From Parvularia atlantis (taxonomy: Eukaryota; Opisthokonta; Rotosphaerida), in contig CALSCO010000650.1 of NCBI GenBank assembly GCA_943704415.1, positions 1 to 16,790 on the forward strand: a stretch of 16,790 nucleotides of DNA, written 5' to 3'. The notes under the pieces were generated by a model that saw nothing but the letters and a program-made list of their open reading frames with translations, searched no databases and was not told the origin of the DNA. Positions 1 to 11,408 of the stretch are shown here, in pieces. The stretch's first letter is position 1, and every line of letters begins with the position of its first letter. The position numbers were made by a program, and so were the translations under genes.

Positions 1-116
1 CCGCCAACCCGATAAACCAACCTTTGCTTGTGTCTGTGCGCGCACCCTCGCCGGGCCGCCGAAACCAAAAAAAAAAAGATGTGTTGATCACTTGCGTTGC
101 GACTGGAGCTGAGCGG
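1..116 (+). promoter_or_regulatory. 5' flank of the M1 aminopeptidase gene
   Basis: This short flank precedes the aminopeptidase start codon at 117. It holds an 11-A run at 67-77 and is less GC-rich than the coding DNA after it. I see no TATA-like box. The reading frame is open upstream of 117, but the residues before it do not resemble the M1 family, so I treat the stretch as promoter and 5' UTR. This is an inference from position only. Confidence 0.4.
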
Positions 117-3100
117 ATGACACGCCTGTCATCGCACGTGCGCCCGCGCCACTACGCGCTGCGGCTCGTGCCGGACCTAGCCGCGTGCACGTTCGCGGGC
201 GTGGTCGAGGCCGACGTGGATGTGCTCGAGGCGACGCGGACGGTGGTGCTGCACGCGCTCGAGCTCGAAGTGGACGCGGCCGCGGTGACGCAGGGCGACG
301 ATCGCCAGCCGGCCGAGAGCGTTGTGCTGCGCGCCCACCCGGACGACACGCTCACGATCACGTTCGCGCGCGAGCTGCGCGCGGGCACGGCGGCGCGGCT
401 GCGGCTCGAGTTCCGCGGGCACATCAACGACAAGGTGCATCGCGCGCGTCGCCGTCAGCATCCCGCACGCGTGGGCTGACGTGTCTCGCGCGGCGTGCGC
501 GCAGTTGGCGGGCTTCTACCGCAGCAAGTACGTCGTCGACGGCGAGGAGCGCACGATGGCCACGACGCAGTTCGAGGCGACCGACGCCCGGCGCGCGTTC
601 CCGTGCTGGGACGAGCCCGCGCTCAAGGCGACGTTCGACGTGACCATCGTCGCCTCGCCCGCCCGCCTCGTCCTGTCCAACATGCCGCCGGTCGCGGGTG
701 CGGCGCCGGGCGAGACCGTGTTTGCGCGCACGCCGGTCATGTCGACGTACCTGCTTGCATTCATCATCGGCGAGTTTGACCACGTCGAGGCAACGACGGC
801 CGAGGGGGTCGTGGTGCGTCACGCCCCCCTCTCTCCCCTCTCTCTCTCGGTCGCGCGTGGACGCCGTTCGCTCAGCCGTGTCGCGCGCGCACAGGTCCGC
901 GTCTACACGCCGCTCGGCAAGAAGCACCAGGGCGAGTTTGCCCTGCGCGTGGCCACACGCGCGCTCTCGTTCTACACGCGCCTGTTTGGGATCGCCTACC
1001 CGCTGCCCAAGATGGACTTGGTCGCCGTGGCCGACTTTGCCGCGGGCGCGATGGAGAACTGGGGCCTGATCACGTTCCGCGAGGTCGCGCTGCTGATCGA
1101 CGCCGAGCAGTCGGCGCTCGACCGGCGCCAGCGCGTGGCGCGCACGGTCTGCCACGAGATCGCGCACCAGTGGTTCGGCAACCTCGTGACGATGGAGTGG
1201 TGGACGCACCTGTGGCTGAACGAGGGCTTTGCGCGGTTCCTCGAGGTGCGCTGGCGTGTGTGTGTGCGCTGGTGGTCGCTGACGCGCCTCGGACGCAGTT
1301 CTGCGCCGTCGACGACATCTTCCCCGAGTGGAACATCTGGCTGCAGTTTGTGCAAGCGGTGCAAAGCATGGCCATGCGCCACGACGCCCTGCTCACGTCG
1401 CACCCGATCGAAGTGCCTGTGCACCACGCGGACGAGATCAACGAGATCTTCGATGTGATCTCGTACGCCAAGGGCGCCTCGATCATCCGCATGCTCTGCG
1501 ACTACCTTGGCCGCGACACCTTCTTCGACGGCCTGCACCGCTACCTCACGCGCTTTGCCTACGCCAACGCCGCGACCGAGGACCTCTGGGCGGCGATGGA
1601 GGAGGCCTCGGGCAAGAACGTGCGTGCGCACGCGCCGCGCCAGCAGCCGCGCTGAGCCGCCCGCCCCGCAGGTGCGCAAACTCATGGCCCAGTGGACGTC
1701 GCGCATCGGCTACCCGCTCGTGACCGTGGGCGAGGGCGGCGCGAGCGTCGTGCAGCGGCGCTTCCTCAGCGGCGGCTCGTCCGCCAGCCCGGACGAGCGC
1801 TGGCCCGTGCCCGTGAAGCTGCTGTGGGCCTCGGCTACCGACGGCGCGACGGCGACACTCAACGTGGGCGTGTTTGACCCGGCCAGCGGCGACCAGGCGG
1901 CCGCGCCGCTCGTCGACGCCCTGCGCGCCAAACTGGCCGACCCGGCCGTCCGCTGGCTCAAGCTCAACGCGGGCCAGGTCGGCTTCTATCGCGTGCTTTA
2001 CCCGGCGGGCATGCGCGCGGCCCTCGCAGCGCACGCCGCGTCGCTGCCCGTGCCCGACCGGCTCGGCTTCCTCATGGACGGTGTGGCTCGCCGTGCGTGC
2101 GTGTGCGTGCTAGCTGACTGCGTGGCCTGCGCCGCAGCGTTCGCCCTCGCGCGCGCCGGCAACCTCGGCGTGGACCAGGTCATGGGCATGCTCGAGCACT
2201 TCCGCGGCGACCGCGAGTTCACGATTTGGTCCGAGATCACCCAGAACCTCGAGGGCACGTACCGCCTATTTGCGGAGGACGCCAAGATCGCACCGCGGCT
2301 GCGCGTGTTTGTCGCGCGGCTGTGCGCGGACGTGCGCGCGTGGCTCGAGACGGCGATCGCGGGCGCGCCGGCCCGCGCCGAGCTCGACAGCCTGATGGTG
2401 CGTGCGCGCGCGGCCGTGCTCGCCCGTGCGCTGACCGTGCTCGTCGGGCGGCGCAGCAATTCTACGCACTCGTGCACGCGCTGCTCGTGCTGGTCGACGA
2501 CGACGCGGTCATGCGCAAGTCGGCCGAGCAGTTCACGACCGCGCACGACGCCGTGCACCCGGACCTGCGCCAGTCGGTCTACTGCGCATACGTCCAGGGC
2601 GGCGCCCAGCGCGAGTTCGACAAGGTGCTGGGAATGTACCGCGCGAGCGATCTGTCGGAGGAGAAGCGCCGGTGCCTGCAGGCGCTCGGCTGCGCGACCG
2701 ACCCGGCGCTGCTGCAGCGCACGCTCGAGTACGCGCGAACCCAAGCGCCCACACCCCTGCTGCCGGCTGATGCACGCGCGCAGGCTGGCGCTGTCGCCGC
2801 TCGTGCGCCCGCAGGACATTGTCTTCCCGATCTCGGCCGTGTCGTCCAACGTGCGCGGGGGCCGGCAGCTCGCGTGGCGCTTCTTCGTCGAGCGCTTCGC
2901 CGACTTTGACCGGGGCTTCAATGCGGGCGGTCAGGCGTTCCTACTGTCGGGCATCGTGGGCGCGGTGGCGCATGGGCGCACGGCTGAGGACGCGGCCGAG
3001 GTCGAGCGCTTCTTCGCCGAGCACAAGTGGTCGGCGGCCGAGCGCTCGATCTCGACGGCGATCGAGTCGACAGGCTTTGTCGCGCGGCGCGTGCAGCGCG

Positions 3101-3147
3101 ACGGGCCGCTGCTGGCGGCGTGGCTGGGCGAGCGCGCCGACGCGTGA
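117..3147 (+). CDS. NPEPPS: M1 zinc aminopeptidase, puromycin-sensitive type (8 exons)
   Basis: Exons as read: 117-434, 505-813, 895-1245, 1299-1619, 1672-2080, 2138-2397, 2457-2728 and 2784-3147, giving about 867 aa, the usual size for a cytosolic puromycin-sensitive aminopeptidase. It removes N-terminal residues from peptides. The sequence shows the substrate-anchoring GAMEN motif at about residues 260-264, the zinc site HEIAH at 296-300 with the third ligand Glu319 in LNEGFA, and the catalytic-Tyr segment SYAKGAS in exon 4. The C-terminal ERAP1_C-like helical domain ends with blocks matching the family (RTLELALS, RPQDIVF). The start at 117 gives a normal N-terminus without signal peptide or membrane helix, so a cytosolic location is inferred. 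All seven junctions restore conserved family sequence. Introns are 52-81 nt; those at 814-894 and 2081-2137 are multiples of three without in-frame stops. It converges on the lipocalin gene. Orthology within the M1 family is less certain than the family itself. Confidence 0.93.
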
Positions 3148-3225
3148 GATGTGCCTTTCTTTGTGTGTGGCTGCATGCGCACAAGTTCAAGAGCATGGTG
3201 TTCTCGTTGTGCACAGGTGCCGCGC

Positions 3226-3254
3226 CACACACACACACACACACACACACACAC
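3226..3254. repeat. (CA)n microsatellite in a convergent 3' spacer
   Basis: An uninterrupted 29-nt CA run lies in the 137-bp spacer between the stop codons of the aminopeptidase (+) and lipocalin (-) genes, so it probably falls in one or both 3' UTRs. No AATAAA-type polyadenylation signal is evident in the spacer. Confidence 0.9.
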
Positions 3255-3284
3255 CAGAAGGGAATTCAGGGCCGGAGGGGCCAA

Positions 3285-4147
3285 TCACACGCGCGGGTAG
3301 ACCCAGCCGCAGCCGTCCTGCACCGTGTTGCGGAAGCGGATCGACTCGACGTCGTAGCCGTTCTTCTCGGCCGTGGCGACGAGCGAGTCAAACAGGCGGT
3401 CGTCGATGATCGGGCGGCGGGCCAGGATCCAGAGCGCGCGGCGGCAGGGCTCGCCCACGAGCACGTACGCGTCCGGGTTGGACGCGCTGTAGGCGCCGGC
3501 CGGGCCGATCTCCATCACGTAGTAGTTGGCGCTCGTGGCAGGCACGGGGCCGAACGTGACCGAGAGCTCGCCGGGCGCGCTGGGGTTCTGCGCGTGCGCG
3601 TGGGACGTCAGCTGCGACGGCCAAAACAAAAAAGAAAAAGGCCCGCAAGCGCACGTTCTGGTCCGCCCGGCCGATGATCTCGTCCGCAGGCGCGGCGACC
3701 GAGCCGCGGCGGCACTGGTTGTTGACGATGACGTACGCCTTGCCGGTGTTGTCGGTCGTGAGGGTGTAGTTGGCCTTGACGCAGTAGCAGTTGCGCTCGA
3801 ACTGGGTGGCGGGTCGATCAGCGTCGCGGACGGCACGGGCGGGCGGGGAGGCGCGCACCGTGCCGTAGACGAAGCGGCTCGTGGCGATCTCGTACCAGCC
3901 GCCGGTGTACAGCGTGACTGTGGCGCGGGGCGCGTGAGAAGGGCCGGCGGGGGGCGAAAACAGACCGCACCGTCGAAGTTGGGCACGCTGTACTGCGGGG
4001 TGGCGTGGCGCGCAGGCGGGTGAGCGAACGGAGCTCAGCGGCGTTGTGCGGGCGCGCGCGCGCGCGCACCAGCGACGAGCAGTTCTGGGCCGCGGCCGAG
4101 GCGGCGAGGACGGCGAGGACGGCGAGGGCGAGGGCGGCGGCGCGCAT
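3285..4147 (-). CDS. Secreted lipocalin, ApoD/Blc-like (5 exons)
   Basis: Exons on the minus strand: 4147-4070, 3992-3971, 3917-3859, 3801-3655 and 3587-3285, giving about 202 aa, typical of a lipocalin with signal peptide. Residues 1-20 are an Ala/Leu-rich signal peptide ending in AAAQ, so the protein should enter the secretory pathway. After it comes the N-terminal lipocalin signature with the G-x-W motif (TGGWYEIA), followed by FERNCYCVKANY, the hallmark of the outer-membrane lipoprotein/apolipoprotein D branch. The C-terminal half (RRALWILARRP, then DGCGW) carries cysteines suited to disulfides. The family binds small hydrophobic ligands; the ligand here cannot be read. Exon 2 is only 22 nt and carries the conserved NFD element just before the G-x-W strand, which supports it. 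The start at 4147 is chosen because it opens the signal peptide; the upstream in-frame extension is Arg-rich and unlike the family. Confidence 0.87.
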
Positions 4148-4356
4148 GGTCACACGGGGGCGCGTGGCGTCGTAGAAATGGAACGTCAGGGCGATCCCGA
4201 TGACTGTGAGATCGGCGATCGGTGTCCGATCGCCGCCATGCGTGCTCGATGCGCGGCGCGCTGGGCGGCAGACGTGGCGGCCGCGTCGTGCGTCACCATT
4301 CGAACGCGTCACAACACGTGTGATATGGCGCGTCTTCAACGCCGCTCGCGCCGACC
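4148..4356. promoter_or_regulatory. Divergent promoter, lipocalin / vWA protein (209 bp)
   Basis: This spacer separates the lipocalin ATG (minus) from the vWA-protein ATG (plus) and must contain both promoters and 5' UTRs. It includes ACGTCA at 4183-4188 and CACGTG at 4315-4320, both ACGT-core motifs of the kind bound by bZIP or bHLH factors. No TATA box is evident. Function is inferred from position; such motifs are not rare in GC-rich DNA. Confidence 0.45.
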
Positions 4357-5926
4357 ATGACGCGCCACCAGCCAGCCGCCTCGCCACCCCGGCCAGCCAT
4401 GCCGATCGCCCTCCGCCCGCGCAACACCCTCAGCCCGCCACGACGCCAGCTCTCGGCGTCGTGGGCCAAGCCCGCCGCCTCGCCTGCCGCCTCGCCTGCC
4501 GCCAAGAAGCAGCCGCACCGCCGCGCGACCACGAGCCGCCGCCTGTTTGAGGAGCGGCCACGCGCCGTGCCCGTGCGCTTCATGAACGAGTTCCTGCGCT
4601 ACTACACCCGCACCGCTGCCGCCGCCGCCACCGCGACCGCCGCTGCTGCTGCTGCTGCCGTCGTCGCGCCGCTGCCGCCGCCGCCTCGCCCGGCCCACCG
4701 CGCCCATCATGTGCACCGCGCCCACCATATGCACCGCGCTGCCGCCCACGGCGACGCCGGCGGCGACGACGACGGCCCCGCGCTGCCGTGCGACGCGCCG
4801 AAGCAGGGCGTGTACCACTACGCCGCGCACGTGCGCCCGGCCAGCCAGCCCGCGCGCCTCGAGGTCGTCTTCTCGTTCGACACGACGGGCTCGATGTCGG
4901 CCTACATCGACCAGGTCAAGCGCGAGGTCACGGCGATCGCGACACAGCTGACGGGCGACATGCCGGAGCTGCGCGTGGGCATCATCGCGCACGGTGCGCT
5001 CGCCCGTCGCGCTGCCGCAGCAGGCCGCTCACCCGCGCACTCGCAACGCGCAGGCGACTACCAGGACGAGCACGACAAGTACGTGCTCAAGCGCCTCGAC
5101 CTGTCAAATGACGTGGACGTGATCACGCGCTTCGTCCGGCGCTGCGAGCGCACGCACGGCTACGACGGCCCCGAGTGCCTCGAGCTCGTGCTGCTGGAGG
5201 CGCAGGACCTGTCGTGGACGCCCGCGGCGCAGAAGGTGCTCGTCGTGATCAGCGACGCGCCGCCGCACCGCGCGAGCGAGTACCGCGGGATCGACTGGCG
5301 CCACGAGCTCGGCGTGCTCAAGGGCATGGGCGTGCGCTGCTACGGCGTGCGCTGCGGCGGCGAGGCGGCCTTCTACGAGGTGCGTGCGCCGTGCGCTGCC
5401 CTCGCGCGCGCGCACACACACACACACATCGCTCACGCGCGCACGAACGAACGCGCAGGCCATCGCTCAGGAGACCGACGGCAAGGTGCTCGAGCTGCGC
5501 GACCTGCAGCAGATCGGCCCGATGATGCTCGAGCTCTGCTACCGCGAGGGCGCCAACGTGCAGCTCGACGCCGCGCCCGAGGGCGTCGCCGCCGCCGCCG
5601 CCGCGGCCTTCGCCGACATGACCGCGCAGGAGCGCGCGGACCACCTGGCCGTTCACCGGGCAATCCACGCGCACGAGGCGAGCGTGATCCTGCCGAGCAC
5701 GGGCGCAACCCTGGCCGTGTCGCTGGGCCTGTTTGGTTGCCGCTACGTGCGCGCGGGCGGCGTGACCTACGTGCAGCAGAACCAGGAGGACGCGTCGCGG
5801 CACGCGCGCATGGCGGCCGAGGGCACGTCCGTCACGTGGATGGTGCGCGCGGGCAAGTGGGCGTGCATCGTCGACGACAGCATCACCGTGACCGAACCCG
5901 AGGTCGCGCCGGCCCTGCCGATGTGA
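4357..5926 (+). CDS. von Willebrand factor A domain protein (3 exons)
   Basis: Exons 4357-4993, 5054-5379 and 5459-5926 encode about 476 aa. Residues 1-165 are low complexity, rich in Ala, Pro, Arg and His, with an Ala run near residues 88-108. The vWA domain follows: a MIDAS-type site DTTGS begins at Asp175, the next strand reads RVGIIAHGDY across the first intron, a GPECLELVLLEA helix follows, and VLVVISDA gives the strand with the conserved Asp. Such domains bind a divalent metal and mediate protein-protein contact. The C-terminal 155 aa (exon 3) includes an Ala-rich loop and a segment around VTYVQQNQEDA that I do not recognise. No signal peptide or membrane helix is visible, so it is probably intracellular. 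A second in-frame ATG at 4399 is an equally possible start. The second intron carries a short CA run. Confidence 0.8.
5413..5428. repeat. (CA)8 run inside an intron of the vWA gene
   Basis: Eight CA units lie within the second intron (5380-5458) of the vWA gene, just upstream of its branch-like CTCAC motif. Confidence 0.85.
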
Positions 5927-5953
5927 ACCAACCACCCCCCGCACTTGTGCTGT

Positions 5954-5987
<34 letters not shown>

Positions 5988-6004
5988 TGTGTGTGTGTGT
6001 GTGT
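5954..6004. repeat. (TG)n microsatellite in a convergent 3' spacer
   Basis: About 50 nt of TG repeats, interrupted by one A at 5981, lie 27 nt downstream of the vWA stop codon. This is in the 142-bp spacer facing the FAXDC2-like gene. Confidence 0.92.
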
Positions 6005-6051
6005 ACTTGCTCGGCTGCCCAGACTGCTTTTCGCACGCTCACTGCTGCGCG

Positions 6052-6066
6052 CCCCCCCCCCCCCCC
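6052..6066. repeat. 15-nt C homopolymer
   Basis: Fifteen consecutive C residues end two bases before the minus-strand stop codon of the FAXDC2-like gene. On that gene's transcript this is a G15 run directly after the stop codon. Confidence 0.9.
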
Positions 6067-6068
6067 GT

Positions 6069-7284
6069 TCACTGCGCCTTGAGCTTGGCCTGCTCCGCGG
6101 CCAGGACAAGCTCGCGCACGGGCGTGAGCGAGAACGAGGTGAAGTGCGCCTTGCGCTCGAGCGAGTTGCGCCACGAGCCGTCCGTGCCGTGCAGGCGGTC
6201 GAGGATGCCCAGCGCGCCAAAGTTGTACCTGAACTCTGTGCGCGGGGCAAGCGCGGGTGAGCGTGTGCGTGTGTGCGTGTGTGCGTGTGCCAGCGTACTC
6301 TTGTGGTGGTAGTCGTGCGCCTCTGCGTGCGCGCGCGCGTGCGTGCGTGAGCCTGCTGGTGTGCGCCCTGGCACGCGCGGACGCGCACCGGACGACGGCA
6401 TGAACGGCAGGTGGTAGCCGCTGTGCGACGTCACGGTCGAGAACAGGGCCAGGGCAATCCACAGCCACGCGCTGAGGATGTGCGCGCGGCACAGCACGAT
6501 ACCCGTGCCGATCGGGAGCAGGTTCGAGACCATCTGCTCAACCGGGTGCGCGTACTGGCGCGGCGCACCGCATGGCGTGTAAGCGCACGCACACACGGCG
6601 CGGGAGGCCGCCGCGGCACGCACCTGCGCCGACAGGCCCACGGGCGCGACCCACTCGTGGTGGATCTTGTGGATGCGCTGGTACAGGTACGGCGTGTGCA
6701 GCAGGCGGTGGCTGTAGTAGAACAGGACCTCCTCCACAAGCACGCAGCCGACGAGCTGCAGCAGCACCTCGAGCGCCGTCGGCAGCGTCGCGTCGACCGA
6801 GAGGCCGTTCCACTCGCGCGCGTAGTACAGCGCGAAGGCCGCGGGCACGTTGATCGCGACTTGGTTGAACAGGCTGGGCGCGTGCGTGGGCCGCGTGAGG
6901 TCCGCCGAGCACTGGGGGCGCGAGCCCCAACGCACACGCGCAGGACGGCCGTGCGGAACTTGGGCATGTTGAGCGGCACGTTGACCTGCGGCTGGACCTG
7001 TTCGCGCCCGTCGGCACACACAGCGCGCGGCCCCGCGTGCACGGGCGCGCGCACCTTGTAGCGCACGAGCGCGCCCGAGCAGTCGATCAGGAAGTAGATC
7101 AGCGACATGCCCCAGAAGACCGCGGCCGAGACGAGCGTCGTGCCGTAGACGGTGATCTGCGCGGCGCCGTCAGCGCAGCCCGCGCGGCCGCACAGCACGC
7201 GGCGCAGCGCACCTGGAGCGGCGTGTAGGTCGCGACGAGGTCGGCCCACGCGCCCGCGACGAGGCTCGGCCCCGTCACGTTCAT
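6069..7284 (-). CDS. FAXDC2: FAXDC2-like sterol desaturase / fatty-acid hydroxylase superfamily (7 exons)
   Basis: Exons on the minus strand: 7284-7213, 7156-7055, 6997-6936, 6873-6624, 6554-6389, 6322-6299 and 6235-6069, about 280 aa. It is a predicted ER membrane di-iron enzyme of the C4-methylsterol-oxidase superfamily. The histidine clusters are in the expected order: HRLLH, HKIHHEW, then HSGYHLPF and HDYHH. Context around them ([35 protein letters not shown]) resembles FAXDC2 more than ERG25. Hydrophobic stretches before the first His box and between the second and third fit the family's membrane helices. The 24-nt exon 6 encodes just the HDYHH box, and its phases fit both neighbours. 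The substrate is uncertain; family members act on sterol intermediates or sphingolipid-related lipids. The start codon overlaps the ATG of the divergent PI31 gene. Introns at 6323-6388 and 6236-6298 rest mainly on family alignment. Confidence 0.88.
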
Positions 7285-7299
7285 GACCGTTCACGTGAA
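7282..7299. promoter_or_regulatory. Overlapping divergent start codons with a nearby palindromic E-box
   Basis: The minus-strand ATG of the FAXDC2-like gene (7284-7282) and the plus-strand ATG of the PI31 gene (7283-7285) share the palindrome CATG. A second palindrome, TTCACGTGAA at 7290-7299, contains an E-box/ACGT core and lies in the first PI31 codons. TCACGT also occurs at 7275-7280. If both starts are right, each promoter lies inside the other's coding region. Regulatory meaning is inferred. Confidence 0.4.
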
Positions 7300-8039
7300 T
7301 CTGTCACCCAACATGTTTGACGCGGTGCACGCCGCGCTCGTCGGGCGCGAGGGCCTGCGCGCGGCGGCCGGGGCGGCGCTGCCCGAGGGCGTGGCCGCGC
7401 GCGGCACGTTTGCCTCGGGCCTGTACGAGGACGCGCAGCGGCGCCGGCTCGAGGTCACCTGCGTTGTGCACGGCGACGTCGTCATGCTGACGGTGCTGCG
7501 CGAGGGCGCCGCGGCCGCGCGGAGTGTGCAATTGCCCCTAGCAGCTATGACCGGCGACGACCACGACGGGCGTTTGCAGCGCGGCGTGCACAGCGCCGTC
7601 CAGCCCGACGAGCCGCACGGCAAGGCCGGCGCGTCGCAGCCCGGCCAGTCGCAGCCGCCGCAGCCGCAGCAGCAGCAACAGCAGCAGCGCGCCCAGCCGT
7701 ACCACCCGCCCGCGACCGGCAATCTCGGCTCCGGCGACCTGGACCCGCTGCGCGCCGGCAGCGGCTCGGGCGGCGGGGGCATGTTTGCCGGGCCCGAGTA
7801 CTTCCGCCCGCGCGCGCAGGGCCAGCCAGAGTGCGCCGCACCGTGCTGCTGTGCCGTGCGACCGGCCTCATACCGCCCGCACGCACGCGCCCGCGCGCAG
7901 CCCCGCACGGCCGCAGGGCTCGCGCTTCGATCCCGTCTTCCCGGACGCGGCGGGACCCGGACAGCCGCCGACGCGCAGCCGCCTCGGCCCGGACAACGAC
8001 GAGCTCCGGCCGCCTGGCTTTGACGACGACTTTGCGTGA
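7283..8039 (+). CDS. PSMF1: PI31-like proteasome regulator (2 exons)
   Basis: Exons 7283-7830 and 7901-8039 encode about 228 aa. PI31 binds the 20S proteasome and regulates its activity or assembly. The diagnostic part is the Pro/Gly-rich C-terminal tail: GDLDPLR, a Gly-rich stretch with GGGGMF, then GSRFDPV and the terminal GPDNDELRPPGFDDDF, in the same order as animal PI31 (DLDPF, RRGGM, GARFDP, PPGYDD). The N-terminal 90 residues (LPEGV, then LEVTCVVHGDVVML) look like the end of the PI31 FP domain but are shorter than the usual ~150 aa. A Pro/Gln-rich linker with a short polyQ run at about residues 130-137 joins the two parts. The splice junction joins phase 2 to phase 2. The next in-frame ATG, at 7313, would remove ten residues. 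The start codon overlaps that of the divergent FAXDC2-like gene. Confidence 0.82.
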
Positions 8040-8527
8040 GCGCGCGACCGTGTGTACAGGCGTCGGTGCAGGACTGTGACACTTTCTGTTTCACAACACA
8101 TGCGAAATTTGAAGTAGGAGTGAAGGTGTAAGGGGCGACCAAGTCGGCGCACGGCGTCGGGCGCAGCGTGCGGCACGCACCGGTTATGCGCGAGCAAGGG
8201 CCCAACGCCGCCCGCCGGCGGCCGGGTCATGGGGAGGGCCGGGCCGCCGGAGAACTTGATCAAGTTAGTTGAACATCCGTGATGCTCTGCACGGCGGCGC
8301 GGCGCAGCGGCCAGAATAATAATGCGAAGGGTGAGTGCACAGATGGTGTACTGACTGGCCCAGGAGCAGCGTTCGCGGTTCATCGTCTGATGGCAGCTGC
8401 GAGGGGCGACGTGCGCATCATGAGCAGCAGCCAACAGTCGGTACCTGTCAGCTTACATCCGTTACACTTCCGTTGACAATCGTCGCTACGTACAGCAGTC
8501 GACGCAACCCAACGACGCGCGTGCTGC
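8040..8527. other. 488-bp intergenic region, no supported gene
   Basis: This is the only gene-free stretch over 300 bp. It separates the PI31 stop from the ADAP start and should hold the PI31 3' UTR and the ADAP promoter. It has visibly more A/T than its surroundings, especially at 8080-8135 and 8250-8350. It contains a perfect 14-bp palindrome at 8253-8266. I looked for tRNA T-loops, spliceosomal RNA signatures and snoRNA boxes on both strands and found none convincing. Open frames here do not resemble known proteins. Confidence 0.6.
8253..8266. repeat. Perfect 14-bp palindrome
   Basis: AACTTGATCAAGTT is its own reverse complement. It sits about 260 bp upstream of the ADAP start codon in the lower-GC intergenic region. 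It could be a dimeric factor site, or have arisen by chance. Confidence 0.85.
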
Positions 8528-10386
<1,859 letters not shown>

Positions 10387-10498
10387 GCGCGGCGCGGCCC
10401 GCTTGTCTTGCCTGCTTCTCTCTCCTGCTTATCAATGACTTTGTCTGCTACGTAGCCATTCAAACAAAACAAAGGCAGGACGGCCTAGGGGCGCCGCG
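10387..10498. other. Convergent 3' spacer, ADAP / ICMT (112 bp)
   Basis: This spacer lies between the stop codons of the ADAP (+) and ICMT (-) genes. It has a pyrimidine-rich stretch and an A-rich segment around 10460-10478. Unlike two other convergent spacers in this window it has no CA/TG run. No clear polyadenylation signal is seen. Confidence 0.5.
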
Positions 10499-11408
10499 TC
10501 AGATGAACGGGATGCCGATGGGCACGCGCCGCCGGTAGTCGCGGTACTCCTGGCCGAAGAAGCGCTCGAGATACTGCTCCTCCTCGGGGATGCGGTCGCC
10601 GAAGAAGTGCCACGCGGCGGCGGCGTACCCGAGGACGCTGATCGGGTTACACAGCAGCAGCTGCGTCCCGACCGAGTACCAGAAGAAGCCGGCGTAGGCC
10701 GGGTGCCTCGACAGGCTGCGAGAGTGCGCACGAGTCGGCGTCGGCGCACTCTCCGCGCGCGGGCGCCGCACCTGTACACGCCGTGCGTCACGAGGCGATG
10801 GCTCGGGTGCTTCTCGGACTGGACGATGTGGTTGAAGTTGCTCTTGGCCGTCGACATGGCCAGGGCGCGCATGGCCTCGCCCGCGAGCATGATGCCGAGC
10901 CCTGGGCGGCACGTGGGGCGTCAGGCGCGACGCGGCGGCGGAGCACACGCGCGGCGCACCGACGAGCCGCAGGACAACGCTCTCCTTCAGCCACGGCACG
11001 AACGCCATCTCGAGCGCGTACTCGGCAAAGCTCACGACGACGGCGATCTGGTACGCGTTGCTCTGGTTGAGCAGGAAGGCTGTGCACGTGCGTGCGCGGG
11101 CTCAGCCGGGACATGCACGTGCATCGATGCGCGGGCGCACAGTCGAGCGACAGCTTGGCCCTGTTGTACACGGCCGTCTGGACGTACTCGAGCTCGTGGA
11201 ACAGGCCGAGCATCGCGACGTACGCGCCCAGCTCAAAGTGGCTCGGCCCTGGTCGCGCGCGCTCTCAGTCTGGGCGCACGCCGCGCATCGCCGCCCGGTC
11301 GCACGCACACGCGAACGCGAGCACGAGCCCGCCGCCAAACAGCGCGCCGACCAGGAACGCGTACGCAGCGACGAGGTGGTGCTCGTGCGGCCCGTCGAAG
11401 AGCACCAT
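10499..11408 (-). CDS. ICMT: Protein-S-isoprenylcysteine O-methyltransferase (5 exons)
   Basis: Exons on the minus strand: 11408-11309, 11248-11141, 11079-10960, 10901-10772 and 10715-10499, about 224 aa. This ER membrane enzyme methylates the C-terminal prenylcysteine of CaaX proteins such as Ras and Rho, using S-adenosylmethionine. Family blocks appear in order: HELEYVQTAVYNRAKLSLDS, FLLNQSNAY, TAKSNFNHIVQSEK, LVTHGVYS, SRHPAYAGFFWYSVGTQ, LLCNPIS and the C-terminal EEEQYLERFFGQEY with RVPIGIPFI. The last blocks form the cofactor and substrate site in this family. It is close to yeast Ste14 (239 aa) and shorter than human ICMT (284 aa), lacking the extra N-terminal helices. The start at 11408 gives a normal Ste14-like first helix. 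It is divergent from the CSL4 gene, with only about 21-30 bp between start codons. Confidence 0.93.

Noticed and set aside
4336-4992. 218-codon minus-strand open frame opposite the vWA gene
   Set aside because: Low-complexity Gly/Arg/Ser shadow of the Ala/Pro-rich N-terminus of the vWA protein.
7291-8205. 304-codon minus-strand open frame over PI31
   Set aside because: Antisense shadow; the plus strand encodes the diagnostic PI31 tail.
8331-8363. Possible intron GTGAGT ... CTGAC ... CAG upstream of ADAP
   Set aside because: It is only 33 nt, below every supported intron here, and its donor GTGAGT is unlike the local GTGCGY type.
8380-8410. tRNA-like T-loop around GGTTCATCG, and snoRNA C-box-like GATGA on the opposite strand
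   Set aside because: No matching acceptor, D or anticodon stems and no correctly placed D box could be found.
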